From positions 1-64,000 of the forward strand of contig NZ_JAAIKB010000003.1 in assembly GCF_011040385.1 (NCBI RefSeq): a stretch of 64,000 nt of DNA. The letters run 5' to 3'. Position numbers and translations under genes: made by a program. The notes under the pieces were generated by a model. It did not search any database, was not told where the DNA came from, and saw nothing but the letters and a program-made list of their open reading frames with translations. Positions 1 through 7,463 of the stretch are shown here, piece after piece (positions within the stretch are counted from its first letter, which is position 1; every line of letters begins with the position of its first letter). This DNA is from Falsiroseomonas algicola (GTDB lineage Bacteria > Pseudomonadota > Alphaproteobacteria > Acetobacterales > Acetobacteraceae).

Positions 1-69
<69 letters not shown>

Positions 70-83
70 CCCAATGAGATAAC

Positions 84-114
84 GCCCGCTAGATCGCTGA
101 TCTAGCGGGCTTTT
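84..114 (+). terminator. Intrinsic terminator of the initiator tRNA
   Basis: A perfect 12-bp inverted repeat (84-95 with 99-110, loop GCT) is followed at once by TTTT and then CGTTT. It lies 15 nt after the tRNA. The T-tract is only on the plus side, so it serves the tRNA and not the antiporter operon that ends nearby on the other strand. Confidence 0.9.
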
Positions 115-165
115 CGTTTCAGGCGCCGGACGATCCAGGCTGCGCGCCCGCAGAACCTGCCGTCA

Positions 166-537
166 TCACCGCTCCGCCTCAGCTTTCCTCGCCTGCAACG
201 GAGGCGGCGCCTCAGGGTTTGCCTCCGCTCGGTCGCGATGCAGGGCGGCACGGGTCAAGAGCATCAGCGTCACCGGCGTCGTGATGACCATGAAGATCGC
301 GATCAGGATCTCATGGATGACCAGGCGTGACTGGGCCACCGAGAAGAACAGCATCGAGGCCGCCAGGATCGACCCGATTCCGAGCGTCGTGCTCAGCGTG
401 GGCGCATGGACACGATCGTAGAAGCTGCGCAGCCGCAAGAGGCCGATGGAGCCGATCAATCCGAGCATGGCGCCCAGCAGCACCAGCAGCGCGACCGCCA
501 AGGCAGCCCACAGGGGAAGGTCCGTCGCACCCCTCAT
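166..537 (-). CDS. mnhG: Mrp-type Na+/H+ antiporter subunit G
   Basis: This 123-aa membrane protein has three predicted helices, at about residues 8-32, 46-66 and 72-95. The segments GLIGSIGLLRLRSFYDRVHA and TLGIGSILAA are typical of MnhG/MrpG/PhaG. It is one of the small subunits needed for a working multisubunit cation/proton antiporter in the inner membrane. It is the last gene of the operon, and its ATG overlaps the stop of mnhF by 4 nt (534-537), which suggests translational coupling. The C-terminal tail is charged and proline-rich, as is common in this subunit. No terminator is obvious between its stop and the tRNA terminator upstream in coordinates. Confidence 0.93.
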   Translation of the reverse strand: MRGATDLPLWAALAVALLVLLGAMLGLIGSIGLLRLRSFYDRVHAPTLSTTLGIGSILAASMLFFSVAQSRLVIHEILIAIFMVITTPVTLMLLTRAALHRDRAEANPEAPPPLQARKAEAER

Positions 538-815
538 TCGATGACCTCGCCCCGCATCAGGAACTTCGACAAGGCGGCGGTCGCGACGAAGCCGAGCAGC
601 GTGATCAGCAGCGCCGCTTCGAAGTAGTGCGTGCTCCCGGTGCGGATACCGAAGACCAGCAGCAGCATGCCGGCATTCACATAGAGGGTGTCGAGCGCCA
701 GCACACGATCCTGCGCCCGCGGCCCTCGCAGCAGGCGCAGCGTGGCAAAGGCCATGGCCGCGGCCAGCAGCAGCTGGGCTGCAAGGAGCGACCAGCCAAG
801 CACCGCGGCACTCAT
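534..815 (-). CDS. mnhF: Mrp-type Na+/H+ antiporter subunit F
   Basis: This 93-aa protein has three predicted helices and the motif RGPRAQDRVLALDTL, which marks the MnhF/PhaF family. The ATG at 815 was chosen because it gives the family length, begins MSAAVLGWSLL and overlaps the stop of mnhE by 4 nt. A longer in-frame start at 869 would add 18 hydrophilic residues that lie inside mnhE and look non-coding. F is an accessory membrane subunit of the antiporter. The family has also been linked to bile-salt and cation efflux, but nothing here points to a special role. Confidence 0.92.
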   Translation of the reverse strand: MSAAVLGWSLLAAQLLLAAAMAFATLRLLRGPRAQDRVLALDTLYVNAGMLLLVFGIRTGSTHYFEAALLITLLGFVATAALSKFLMRGEVIE

Positions 816-1303
816 TCGAAGATCTCCATCAGCCGGCGCTCCCACTTGTCCTTGATCGTGCGAACCCACGTCTCCTCATCCACGAGGTCGAGGACGTGCA
901 GCAGCATCACGCCGCCCTTGGCGTCGTAATCCACCCAGACCGTGCCCGGCGTTGCGGTCAGGATGCAGGCCAGGGCAGAGAGGCCATGGGGGCTGCGCAT
1001 GTCGAGCGGGATCTGCACGAAGCCGGAACGGCGCTCGCCTGGTTCGCGGGTCTGCAGGATGATCCGGGCGACCGCATTGTTGGACCGGACCACCTCCACC
1101 AACACATCGCGCAGCAGGCCCGGCACCGGGCGAAGCCGCGCGGGCATGCCCTTGGGAAAGCCCAGGCCGGCCAGGACGGCAGAGCCCGCAATGGCGAGAA
1201 CGATGCCGAGCAGGATGGCGCCCGGCGACACGCTCTCGGTCAGCAGAAGCCATAGGACCAGGAAGGCGATTGCCAGAAGGGGATGGGGCAGCAGCCGCCT
1301 CAC
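812..1303 (-). CDS. mnhE: Mrp-type Na+/H+ antiporter subunit E
   Basis: This 163-aa subunit has two N-terminal hydrophobic segments and then a soluble domain containing VEVVRSNNAVARIIL and LACILTATPGTVWVDYD, both typical of MnhE. The start is GTG at 1303, which overlaps the mnhD stop (GTGA, 1300-1303). The reading frame stays open much further upstream inside mnhD, but that extension is arginine- and glycine-rich and not credible. E is essential for assembly in characterised Mrp complexes. The 4-nt overlaps at both ends place it in one tightly coupled operon with D and F. Confidence 0.92.
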   Translation of the reverse strand: MRRLLPHPLLAIAFLVLWLLLTESVSPGAILLGIVLAIAGSAVLAGLGFPKGMPARLRPVPGLLRDVLVEVVRSNNAVARIILQTREPGERRSGFVQIPLDMRSPHGLSALACILTATPGTVWVDYDAKGGVMLLHVLDLVDEETWVRTIKDKWERRLMEIFE

Positions 1304-2898
1304 GGGCGTGCCCCCCGCACCCCGCCGAGGACGCCGTCCAGATAGGCACCCGGGGCGTGGAGCGATGCGGCGGCTGCCTGCATGTAGTCCATGACAGGAG
1401 CCGCGGCGACAGTGAGCGCCACGCTGAGGCCGATCAGGAGCCCGACCGGCGCCAACTCCAGCAGGCTGACGCGGGGCACCGTGGCCGGGGGGGAAGCCCA
1501 GAATGCGTCGATGCCCACGCGCACCATGGCGACCAGCGTCGCGAGGCCCGACAGGATGAAGGCCGTGACCAGGACCCATCGAGAGACCGCGATGCTCGCA
1601 TCCGCCGGCCCGAGCAGCGGGGCCAACATGGCAAACTTCGCCAGAAAGCCAGAAAGCGGCGGCAGCCCGGCCAGGAGCAGTGTACAGGCCATGAAGCCCA
1701 GGCCGAGCACCGCCACAATGGCGGGGATGGCGACGCCGGCCGCCTCCGGCGCGTCGGCGCCGTCCTCTTCGTCCCCAGTGCCGAAGATCTCCCGCGTCAC
1801 CGCCAGCACGTCGGCACCCGGATCGCGGCCACGCTCCACCAGCTCGATCAGGAGGAAGAGCGCGGCAAGGGCCAGCACGGAACTGGCGAGGTAGAACAGC
1901 GCGCCGCCTGTCACCGCGACCTGTCCGGCGCCGATCGCTGCCAGCAGCGTGCCGGAGGAGATGAGCACGCTCGCTCCCGCCAGGCGCGACAGGTTCTGGG
2001 TGGCGAGCACCGCAATGGATCCGAACGCGATCGTCAGCAGGCCGCCGGCCAGGATGACCGGCCCGCCGAAACCGGCGGAATCACCGCCTTCGCCCCCGAA
2101 CAGGAGCATCCAGACGCGCAGCACCGCATAGGCGCCCACCTTGCTCAGGATCGACAGGATGGCGGCAGCGGGACCGGTGGCGGCGGCATAGGTTGCGGGC
2201 AGCCAGAAGCCCAGTGGCCAGATTGCCGCCTTCACCAGGAAGGCGACCCCCATCACGGCCAGGCCCGCTTCGAGCAGCGCCCGGTCCGCCGCCGCCACAT
2301 CCCGCATCCGTGCCGCCAGATCCGCCAGGTTCAGGGTGCCGGAGATGCCGTAGACGACGCTGACGCCGATCAGGAACAGCAGCGAGGCGACGAGGTTGAC
2401 GACGATGTAGTGCATCCCGGCCCGCACCCGCGCCGTGCCGGATCCATGCAGCGCGAGCCCGTAGGACGCCGCCAGCATTACCTCGAAGAACACGAAGAGG
2501 TTGAAGAGGTCGCCGGTCAGGAAGGCGCCGTTCAGCCCCATCAGCTGGAACTGGAACAGCGGATGGAAATGCGCCCCTGCGCGGTCCCACCGCGCCAGGG
2601 AGAAGACGAAGGCCGACAGGCCGAGCACGGCCACAAGCGCCAGCATCAGGGCGGAGACGCGGTCATGCACCAGCACGATGCCGAAGGTCACCGGCCAGTC
2701 GCCAAGCCGGTAGATCTGCACCTGCGGCGCATCGGCCAGCATCAGCAGCCAGCCCGCCGTGGCGACGAGCAGGACGGTGGAGAGAAGGCCCAGCGCGACG
2801 ACGGCGCCGCGCCACCGATCCCCGGCCAGGATCATGGCGGCACCCGCCATCATCGGCACCAGTACCGGCGCGGCCACCAGGTGGTCCATCCAGCCCAT
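1300..2898 (-). CDS. mnhD: Mrp-type Na+/H+ antiporter subunit D (NuoN/ND2-like)
   Basis: This 532-aa polytopic protein belongs to the proton-antiporter family shared with complex I subunits NuoL/M/N. It shows FEVMLAASYGLALHG, which holds the conserved helix-5 glutamate, and LVKAAIWPLGFWLPATYAAA, which holds the helix-7 lysine. Both residues are part of the ion path in this family. The start is ATG at 2898 (MGWMDHLVAAP), whose A is also the last base of the mnhC stop. The frame continues open upstream through mnhC but that part is not coding in this frame. MnhD works with MnhA as one of the two large antiporter-like subunits. Confidence 0.94.
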   Translation of the reverse strand: MGWMDHLVAAPVLVPMMAGAAMILAGDRWRGAVVALGLLSTVLLVATAGWLLMLADAPQVQIYRLGDWPVTFGIVLVHDRVSALMLALVAVLGLSAFVFSLARWDRAGAHFHPLFQFQLMGLNGAFLTGDLFNLFVFFEVMLAASYGLALHGSGTARVRAGMHYIVVNLVASLLFLIGVSVVYGISGTLNLADLAARMRDVAAADRALLEAGLAVMGVAFLVKAAIWPLGFWLPATYAAATGPAAAILSILSKVGAYAVLRVWMLLFGGEGGDSAGFGGPVILAGGLLTIAFGSIAVLATQNLSRLAGASVLISSGTLLAAIGAGQVAVTGGALFYLASSVLALAALFLLIELVERGRDPGADVLAVTREIFGTGDEEDGADAPEAAGVAIPAIVAVLGLGFMACTLLLAGLPPLSGFLAKFAMLAPLLGPADASIAVSRWVLVTAFILSGLATLVAMVRVGIDAFWASPPATVPRVSLLELAPVGLLIGLSVALTVAAAPVMDYMQAAAASLHAPGAYLDGVLGGVRGARP

Positions 2899-3242
2899 CA
2901 ACGGTCGCGCTCCCGTCCATCCACATGGTCGGTGCCGGTCAGGCCGCGGGCGGCCAGCAGCACCACCAGCAGCAGCGCCGTCGTGGCGAAGCCGATGACG
3001 ATGGCGGTCAGCACCAGCGCCTGGGGCAGCGGGTCTGCGAACTGGGCCAGGCTGCCTTCCTGCCCTTTTTCCAGGATGGCCGCCGCGCCGGTGCGAAGCC
3101 CACCCGTCGAGAAGATGAACAGGTTGACGGCGTAGGACAGCAGCGACAGGCCGATGATCACCTGGAAGGTGCGCGACCGCAGCAGCAGCCAGACGCCAGA
3201 GCCCGTCAGAACGCCGATGGCGAGCGAGACGACAAGTTCCAT
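2898..3242 (-). CDS. mnhC: Mrp-type Na+/H+ antiporter subunit C (NuoK-like)
   Basis: This 114-aa protein has three predicted helices and the signature QVIIGLSLLSYAVNLFIFSTG, then QALVLTAIVIGFATTAL. Both are diagnostic for MnhC/MrpC, the homologue of complex I subunit NuoK. It overlaps mnhAB by one base at 3242 and mnhD by one base at 2898, so it is translated as part of the same polycistronic message. A hydrophilic loop (about residues 55-70) separates helices 2 and 3. The C-terminus ends in a short charged tail. Confidence 0.94.
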   Translation of the reverse strand: MELVVSLAIGVLTGSGVWLLLRSRTFQVIIGLSLLSYAVNLFIFSTGGLRTGAAAILEKGQEGSLAQFADPLPQALVLTAIVIGFATTALLLVVLLAARGLTGTDHVDGRERDR

Positions 3243-6190
3243 CAGCGCGTCCTTGCCGTGACGAGAGGCACCGGCGCTTCGGTGGGCTCCACCGGCCGTG
3301 GCACGGCGCGGTGGCCGCGCACGGATTGGTGGGCCAGTGCGACGAGCATGAGCAGCGTTGCCCCGACGACAAGCATGAAGATGCCGATGTCGAAGATCAG
3401 CGCGCTGGCGGTCGGCACGCGCCCGATGAGCGGCAACTCCGCATAGGCGAAGTAGGTGGTCAGGAAGGGGCGGCCGAAAAACAGCGCCGCGAGGGCGGTG
3501 CAGGCCGCGATCAGCAGGCCCATGCCAACCCAGAGTTGCGGGCGGAGCCGCAGGCGCTCCTCCGTCCAGTCCGTGCCGCCGATCATGTATTGGAGGATGA
3601 TGGCGATCGCCACGACCATGCCGGCGGAAAAGCCGCCGCCGGGCATGTCATGACCGCGCAGAAGCAGGAAGACGGCGGTGACAAGCATGACGGGGAAGAT
3701 CAGGCGCGTCAGCGTGAAGGGCACCAGCAGCCAGTCGGCACCGTCTCGCACCTCCCCGCGGCCGGTCACCACCGCGCCGGCCGTCGCGCCATCGGCATGG
3801 GCCTGCTGTTCCGGCACCTCGACGCTGTCGGGGGCGGGGCGGAAGCGGCGCAGCAGCGCATAGGCGGTCAGCGCCACGGCGGCGACGACGAAGATCTCGC
3901 CGAGCGTGTCGAAGGCCCGGAAATCGACCAGGATGACGTTCACCACATTGGTCCCGCCGCCTTCGGTGTAGCCGCGCTGGAGGAAATCCTGCGCGAGCAG
4001 TTCGGGCGGCACGCGTGTCATCACCGCGTAGGACAGCGCCGCCAATCCGCTGCCGGCCGCGACAGCCAAGCCGAGGTCACGCAGGCGTCGCGTGCGCGAC
4101 AGCACCTCCAGCCCCACGCCATCGGGCGTGTCCGCGCGTTTCGGCAGCCAGCGGAGGCCGAGCAGCAGCAGCACGGTCGTCACGACCTCGACCGTCAGCT
4201 GCGTCAGCGCCAGGTCGGGCGCGGAGAACCAGACGAAGGTGACGACGAGCGCGAGGCCCGTCGCGCCGATCAGGATGAGCGCGGCCAGCCGGTGGTACTT
4301 GGCCATGATGGCGGCGCCGATGGCGCAGGCTCCGCCGCCGATCCACACCAGGGCCAGCACCGGGTCCACGGGCGATGCGGGCAGGTTGCCGGGGCCGAAG
4401 CCGCGCAGCCAGGCGGCCGTGCCGCCGGCCAGGAAGGCAGCGCCGACGATGAGCCGCAGCATGGGCTGCAGGCGGCGCGTGCCGGCCAGGGCCTCCGCCC
4501 GCCGCGCCAGGCGCCAGGAGAGGAAGACCATGGTGCGTTCGAAGATCCGCTGGCCCTCCAGCCGGCCGATCAGCGGCGGGCGGTCCAGCCCACGGCGGAG
4601 GTGCCGCTGCAGCAGGAGGTAGAGCAGGACGCCGCCGCCGAGCGCGATGACGCTCATCAGCAGGGGCAGGTTGAAGCCGTGCCAGACCGCCAGGCTGTAG
4701 TAGGGCGCGTCGTGGCCGAGCACGGACTGCACGCCATGCGCCAGGAAGGGACCAACCGTCGCGGCTGGCAGCACGCCCACCATGATGCAGGTCAGCACCA
4801 GCAATTCGACGGGCAGGCGCATCCAGTTCGCGGGCTCATGCGGCTGGCGTGGCAGGTCCCTGGGCTCGGGCCCGAAGAAGGCGCCGTGGATGAAGCGCAG
4901 CGAGTAGGCGACGCTGAAGGCGCTGCCGAGCATGGCGGCGAAAGGCAGGATGTTCAGCAGGCCGAGAGGCGATTCCGCCGTCAGCGCCTCGGCGAAGAAC
5001 ATCTCCTTGGAGATGAAGCCGTTCAGCAGTGGCACGCCCGCCATGGCCGCGGCCGCCACCAGCGCCAGCCGCGCGGTGAAGGGCATGGATCGATTGAGGC
5101 CCGACAGCCGCCTGATGTCGCGCGTGCCGGTCTCGTGGTCGATGATGCCGGCGGCCATGAACAGCGAGGCCTTGAAGGCCGCGTGGTTCATGATGTGGAA
5201 GATGGCGGCGACCAGCGCCAATTCGCTGTTGAGACCGAGGAGCAGCGTGATGAGGCCGAGATGGCTGATGGTGGAATAGGCCAGCAGTCCCTTCAGGTCC
5301 GTCTGGAAGATGGCGATGTAGGCGCCCAGCAGCATCGTCAGCAGCCCCGCCGATCCGACGATCAGGAACCAGGCATCCGTGCCGCCGAGAACCGGCCAGA
5401 GGCGCGCCATGAGGAAGACGCCAGCCTTCACCAGCGTGGCGGAGTGCAGATAGGCGGAGACCGGCGTCGGCGCCGCCATCGCGTGCGGCAGCCAGAAATG
5501 AAAGGGGAACTGCGCGCTTTTCGTCAGCGCGCCCAGCAGGATCAGCAGCAGTGCCACCAGGTAGAGTGGATGGGCGCGAACTTGGTCGCCGGCGGCGAGC
5601 ACCACATCGAGGTCGTAGCTGCCGACGATATGGCCTAGCACCAGCACGCCGGCGAAGAGGGCCAGCCCTCCCGTCGCGGTGATGGTCAGCGCCATGCGCG
5701 CGCCGTCCCGCGCCGTCGCGGCGTGGTGCCAGTAGCCGATCAGCAGGAAGGAGAAGAGGCTCGTCAATTCCCAGAAGAAGGCGAGCAGGATCAGGTTGCC
5801 CGAGGTCACCACGCCCAGCATCGCCCCCATGAAGGCGAGCAGGAAGGCGAAGAAGCGGGGGACCGGGTCTTCCTCCGCCATGTAGTAGCGAGCGTAAAGG
5901 ACGACGAGCGCGCCGATGCCGGTGACCAGACCGGCGAAGAGCCAGGCAAAGCCATCGATGCGCAGTGAGAGGTTGAGACCGAGCGCGGGGAGCCAGGCGA
6001 TCTCCGTCCGCAACACGCCGCCCGCTGAAATTGTCGGGTAGGCCGCCCAGACGAGGATCAGGCAGGCAACCGCGACGCCACCGGCGAGGGCCGCGGCCGC
6101 GTTGCGCGCATGGGTCGGCAGAAGCCCTGCGGCGACCGACGCGGCGAAGGGCAGGCCGATGAGGGCAAGAAGGATCAGGCTGTCCGGCAT
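3242..6190 (-). CDS. Mrp antiporter fused subunits A and B
   Basis: This 982-aa protein joins MnhA and MnhB in one chain. Residues about 1-550 are the NuoL-like antiporter core, with LAFFWELTSLFSFLLIGYW (helix-5 Glu) and ALTKSAQFPFHFWLPHAM (helix-7 Lys). Residues about 600-800 are the MnhA C-terminal hydrogenase-like region. Residues about 830-950 are a MnhB domain with RGHDMPGGGFSAGMVVA. The fused arrangement is known from alphaproteobacterial Pha/Mrp systems. It is the first antiporter gene of the operon and exchanges Na+ or K+ for protons across the inner membrane. A PTS EIIA-like gene ends 50 nt upstream on the same strand. Confidence 0.95.
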   Translation of the reverse strand: MPDSLILLALIGLPFAASVAAGLLPTHARNAAAALAGGVAVACLILVWAAYPTISAGGVLRTEIAWLPALGLNLSLRIDGFAWLFAGLVTGIGALVVLYARYYMAEEDPVPRFFAFLLAFMGAMLGVVTSGNLILLAFFWELTSLFSFLLIGYWHHAATARDGARMALTITATGGLALFAGVLVLGHIVGSYDLDVVLAAGDQVRAHPLYLVALLLILLGALTKSAQFPFHFWLPHAMAAPTPVSAYLHSATLVKAGVFLMARLWPVLGGTDAWFLIVGSAGLLTMLLGAYIAIFQTDLKGLLAYSTISHLGLITLLLGLNSELALVAAIFHIMNHAAFKASLFMAAGIIDHETGTRDIRRLSGLNRSMPFTARLALVAAAAMAGVPLLNGFISKEMFFAEALTAESPLGLLNILPFAAMLGSAFSVAYSLRFIHGAFFGPEPRDLPRQPHEPANWMRLPVELLVLTCIMVGVLPAATVGPFLAHGVQSVLGHDAPYYSLAVWHGFNLPLLMSVIALGGGVLLYLLLQRHLRRGLDRPPLIGRLEGQRIFERTMVFLSWRLARRAEALAGTRRLQPMLRLIVGAAFLAGGTAAWLRGFGPGNLPASPVDPVLALVWIGGGACAIGAAIMAKYHRLAALILIGATGLALVVTFVWFSAPDLALTQLTVEVVTTVLLLLGLRWLPKRADTPDGVGLEVLSRTRRLRDLGLAVAAGSGLAALSYAVMTRVPPELLAQDFLQRGYTEGGGTNVVNVILVDFRAFDTLGEIFVVAAVALTAYALLRRFRPAPDSVEVPEQQAHADGATAGAVVTGRGEVRDGADWLLVPFTLTRLIFPVMLVTAVFLLLRGHDMPGGGFSAGMVVAIAIILQYMIGGTDWTEERLRLRPQLWVGMGLLIAACTALAALFFGRPFLTTYFAYAELPLIGRVPTASALIFDIGIFMLVVGATLLMLVALAHQSVRGHRAVPRPVEPTEAPVPLVTARTR

Positions 6191-6240
6191 CGCAGCAGGT
6201 CAGCCGGAGGCCGGTGCGGATGGATGTCGGCGAGCGGGCA

Positions 6241-6705
6241 TCACGCCGTTCCCGCCGCGTCGCCACTGGCCAGCAGTGCCAGCACCTCCTCCGCCGTGCG
6301 CGCCGCGCGCAGCTTGCGAAGGTGCTGGGCCTGCCGCAGCGACCGGCAGGTATCGGCCAGGGTGGGCAGGAACCCGTCTGGCGCCGATTCTGGCCAGATG
6401 ACGAGGATGACAAGGTCCACCGGCTCCTCGTCCCGCGCATCGAACTCCACGGGGCGCCGCAGCCGCGCGAACAGGACAAGAGGAGGGTGGTCGCCCTCGA
6501 GCCGCGCATGCGGGAGGGCGACGCCGCGGCCTAGCGCTGTGGAACCGAGCCGTTCGCGTGCCTCCACGGCTTCCAGCACGTCTTCCACGGGCCGCTGAAG
6601 TCGCTGGGCGGCCTCGGCTGACAGGCGCTGCAGGACGGCGTCCTTGGTCGACTCGCTGAGGTCGATGAAGATGCCCGTCGGGGCAAGGTGATCGGTAATC
6701 GCCAT
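6241..6705 (-). CDS. PTS EIIA (fructose/nitrogen type) domain protein, possible antiporter regulator
   Basis: This 154-aa protein is a single PTS EIIA type-2 domain. The sequence RLGSTALGRGVALPHARL contains the phosphorylatable histidine in the LPHARL motif, as in PtsN. No EIIB or EIIC domain is attached or nearby, which points to regulation and not sugar transport. The ATG at 6705 was chosen because GAGGGGA lies about 8 nt upstream and MAITDHLAPTGIFIDL matches the family N-terminus; an upstream in-frame ATG adds 45 residues without homology features. It heads the Mrp operon with a 50-nt gap. EIIA-Ntr proteins control potassium transport in enterobacteria, so control of the antiporter is a reasonable inference that has not been shown. 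Confidence 0.85.
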   Translation of the reverse strand: MAITDHLAPTGIFIDLSESTKDAVLQRLSAEAAQRLQRPVEDVLEAVEARERLGSTALGRGVALPHARLEGDHPPLVLFARLRRPVEFDARDEEPVDLVILVIWPESAPDGFLPTLADTCRSLRQAQHLRKLRAARTAEEVLALLASGDAAGTA

Positions 6706-7250
6706 CGCTGCGTCCCCTCGTCCATGGGCTGCCGCCGACCCCGCCTCGCTTTCGCCTGGCGGGGTGACGGGAACAGGGCCGAGGCACGCGCGGCAGATCG
6801 CAGGCGCGCTGCACCACGCCTGCTCACGCCCGCGCCGCACGTCCAGGTAACAATCGGATGAAGCAGAATCAATGGCGTGATCGGCAAGGCGCGATACCTA
6901 TCGCGTGAGGAAACCCAACGCCGGGCGGGCGCCGCGTGGCGCTTTGGTGCGTCGGCGGTCGCTACGCCGTCGGCCCTCACGCGGAGCCTCGCGCACCTCG
7001 TTCGCCTTTTCGGACGGCCGGTTCGCTGCGGCGAACCGTGTGGCGGTTCGCTCGCCTCCTTCGAACCTTCGGACGCCGCCGCCGTTGCCACCGGAGCAGG
7101 TGCGGGAGGGGCCGTCAGATGGTCGCAGTGCGGGAGCGGGGAGCGGCCTTCGGGTCAACGGGCGCCTTGCCGGCGCGACAGGCGCCGCCGGGCCGTGCCT
7201 GGCATCCGATTCCTGCACCAGGCGATGTGCGGACGCGGCCGAGCGATCGG
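6706..7250. other. Gene-free regulatory region between divergent antiporter and formate dehydrogenase operons
   Basis: These 545 bases hold the promoters of two divergent operons. Open frames run through it, including one in phase with fdhA, but their translations are arginine- and alanine-rich with no family features, so none is called. The clear structure is a set of three alternating 8-bp inverted repeats at 7019-7051. No clear sigma-54 promoter spacing was found on the plus strand. Confidence 0.6.
7019..7051. repeat. Three alternating inverted copies of an 8-bp element in the fdh leader
   Basis: CGGTTCGC at 7019-7026, its exact reverse complement GCGAACCG at 7031-7038, and CGGTTCGC again at 7044-7051. 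The middle copy can pair with either neighbour (loops of 4 and 5 nt), so two mutually exclusive hairpins are possible in RNA. As DNA it offers two overlapping palindromes for a dimeric regulator. It lies about 200 nt before the first gene of the formate dehydrogenase run. Confidence 0.7.
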
Positions 7251-7463
7251 ATGGACACCATCGGCGTGGTGCTGCTGGTGCAGGAAGGACGGCTGCGGTT
7301 GCTGGATGCGGAAGGGCGCGGACACGTCTTCCTGCTCTCGCCCTCGGCGCCGTTGGAAGCGCAGGAACTGGCCGCGCTGCCCGGGCGACGGGTGCGGCTG
7401 AGCCACCACGCGGCACCCAGGCTCATGGCGGGGATCGTGACCGCCATCGAGGTTCTGGCATGA
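7251..7463 (+). CDS. Unknown 70-aa protein leading the formate dehydrogenase operon
   Basis: I do not recognise a family. The 70-aa product MDTIGVVLLVQEGRLRLLDA... reads as a small beta-rich domain with alternating hydrophobic residues and several arginines. The ATG at 7251 is the only internal methionine that gives a sensible protein; the same frame is open upstream but without features. Its stop overlaps the fdhA start by 4 nt (ATGA at 7460-7463), so it is probably translated with fdhA. The ribosome-binding site is weak. Position suggests a role in dehydrogenase maturation or regulation, which is inference only. Confidence 0.7.
   Translation: MDTIGVVLLVQEGRLRLLDAEGRGHVFLLSPSAPLEAQELAALPGRRVRLSHHAAPRLMAGIVTAIEVLA

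Noticed and set aside
7191-7221. Possible sigma-54 promoter before the fdh operon
   Set aside because: A TGGCA and a later TGC are present, but the spacing between the GG and GC elements is 12, not 10.
6905-7459. In-frame extension of fdhA of 185 residues upstream
   Set aside because: The extension is almost pure Arg/Ala/Pro, covers the inverted-repeat leader and the 70-aa gene, and matches no FdhA N-terminus. The ATG at 7460 fits the operon overlaps.
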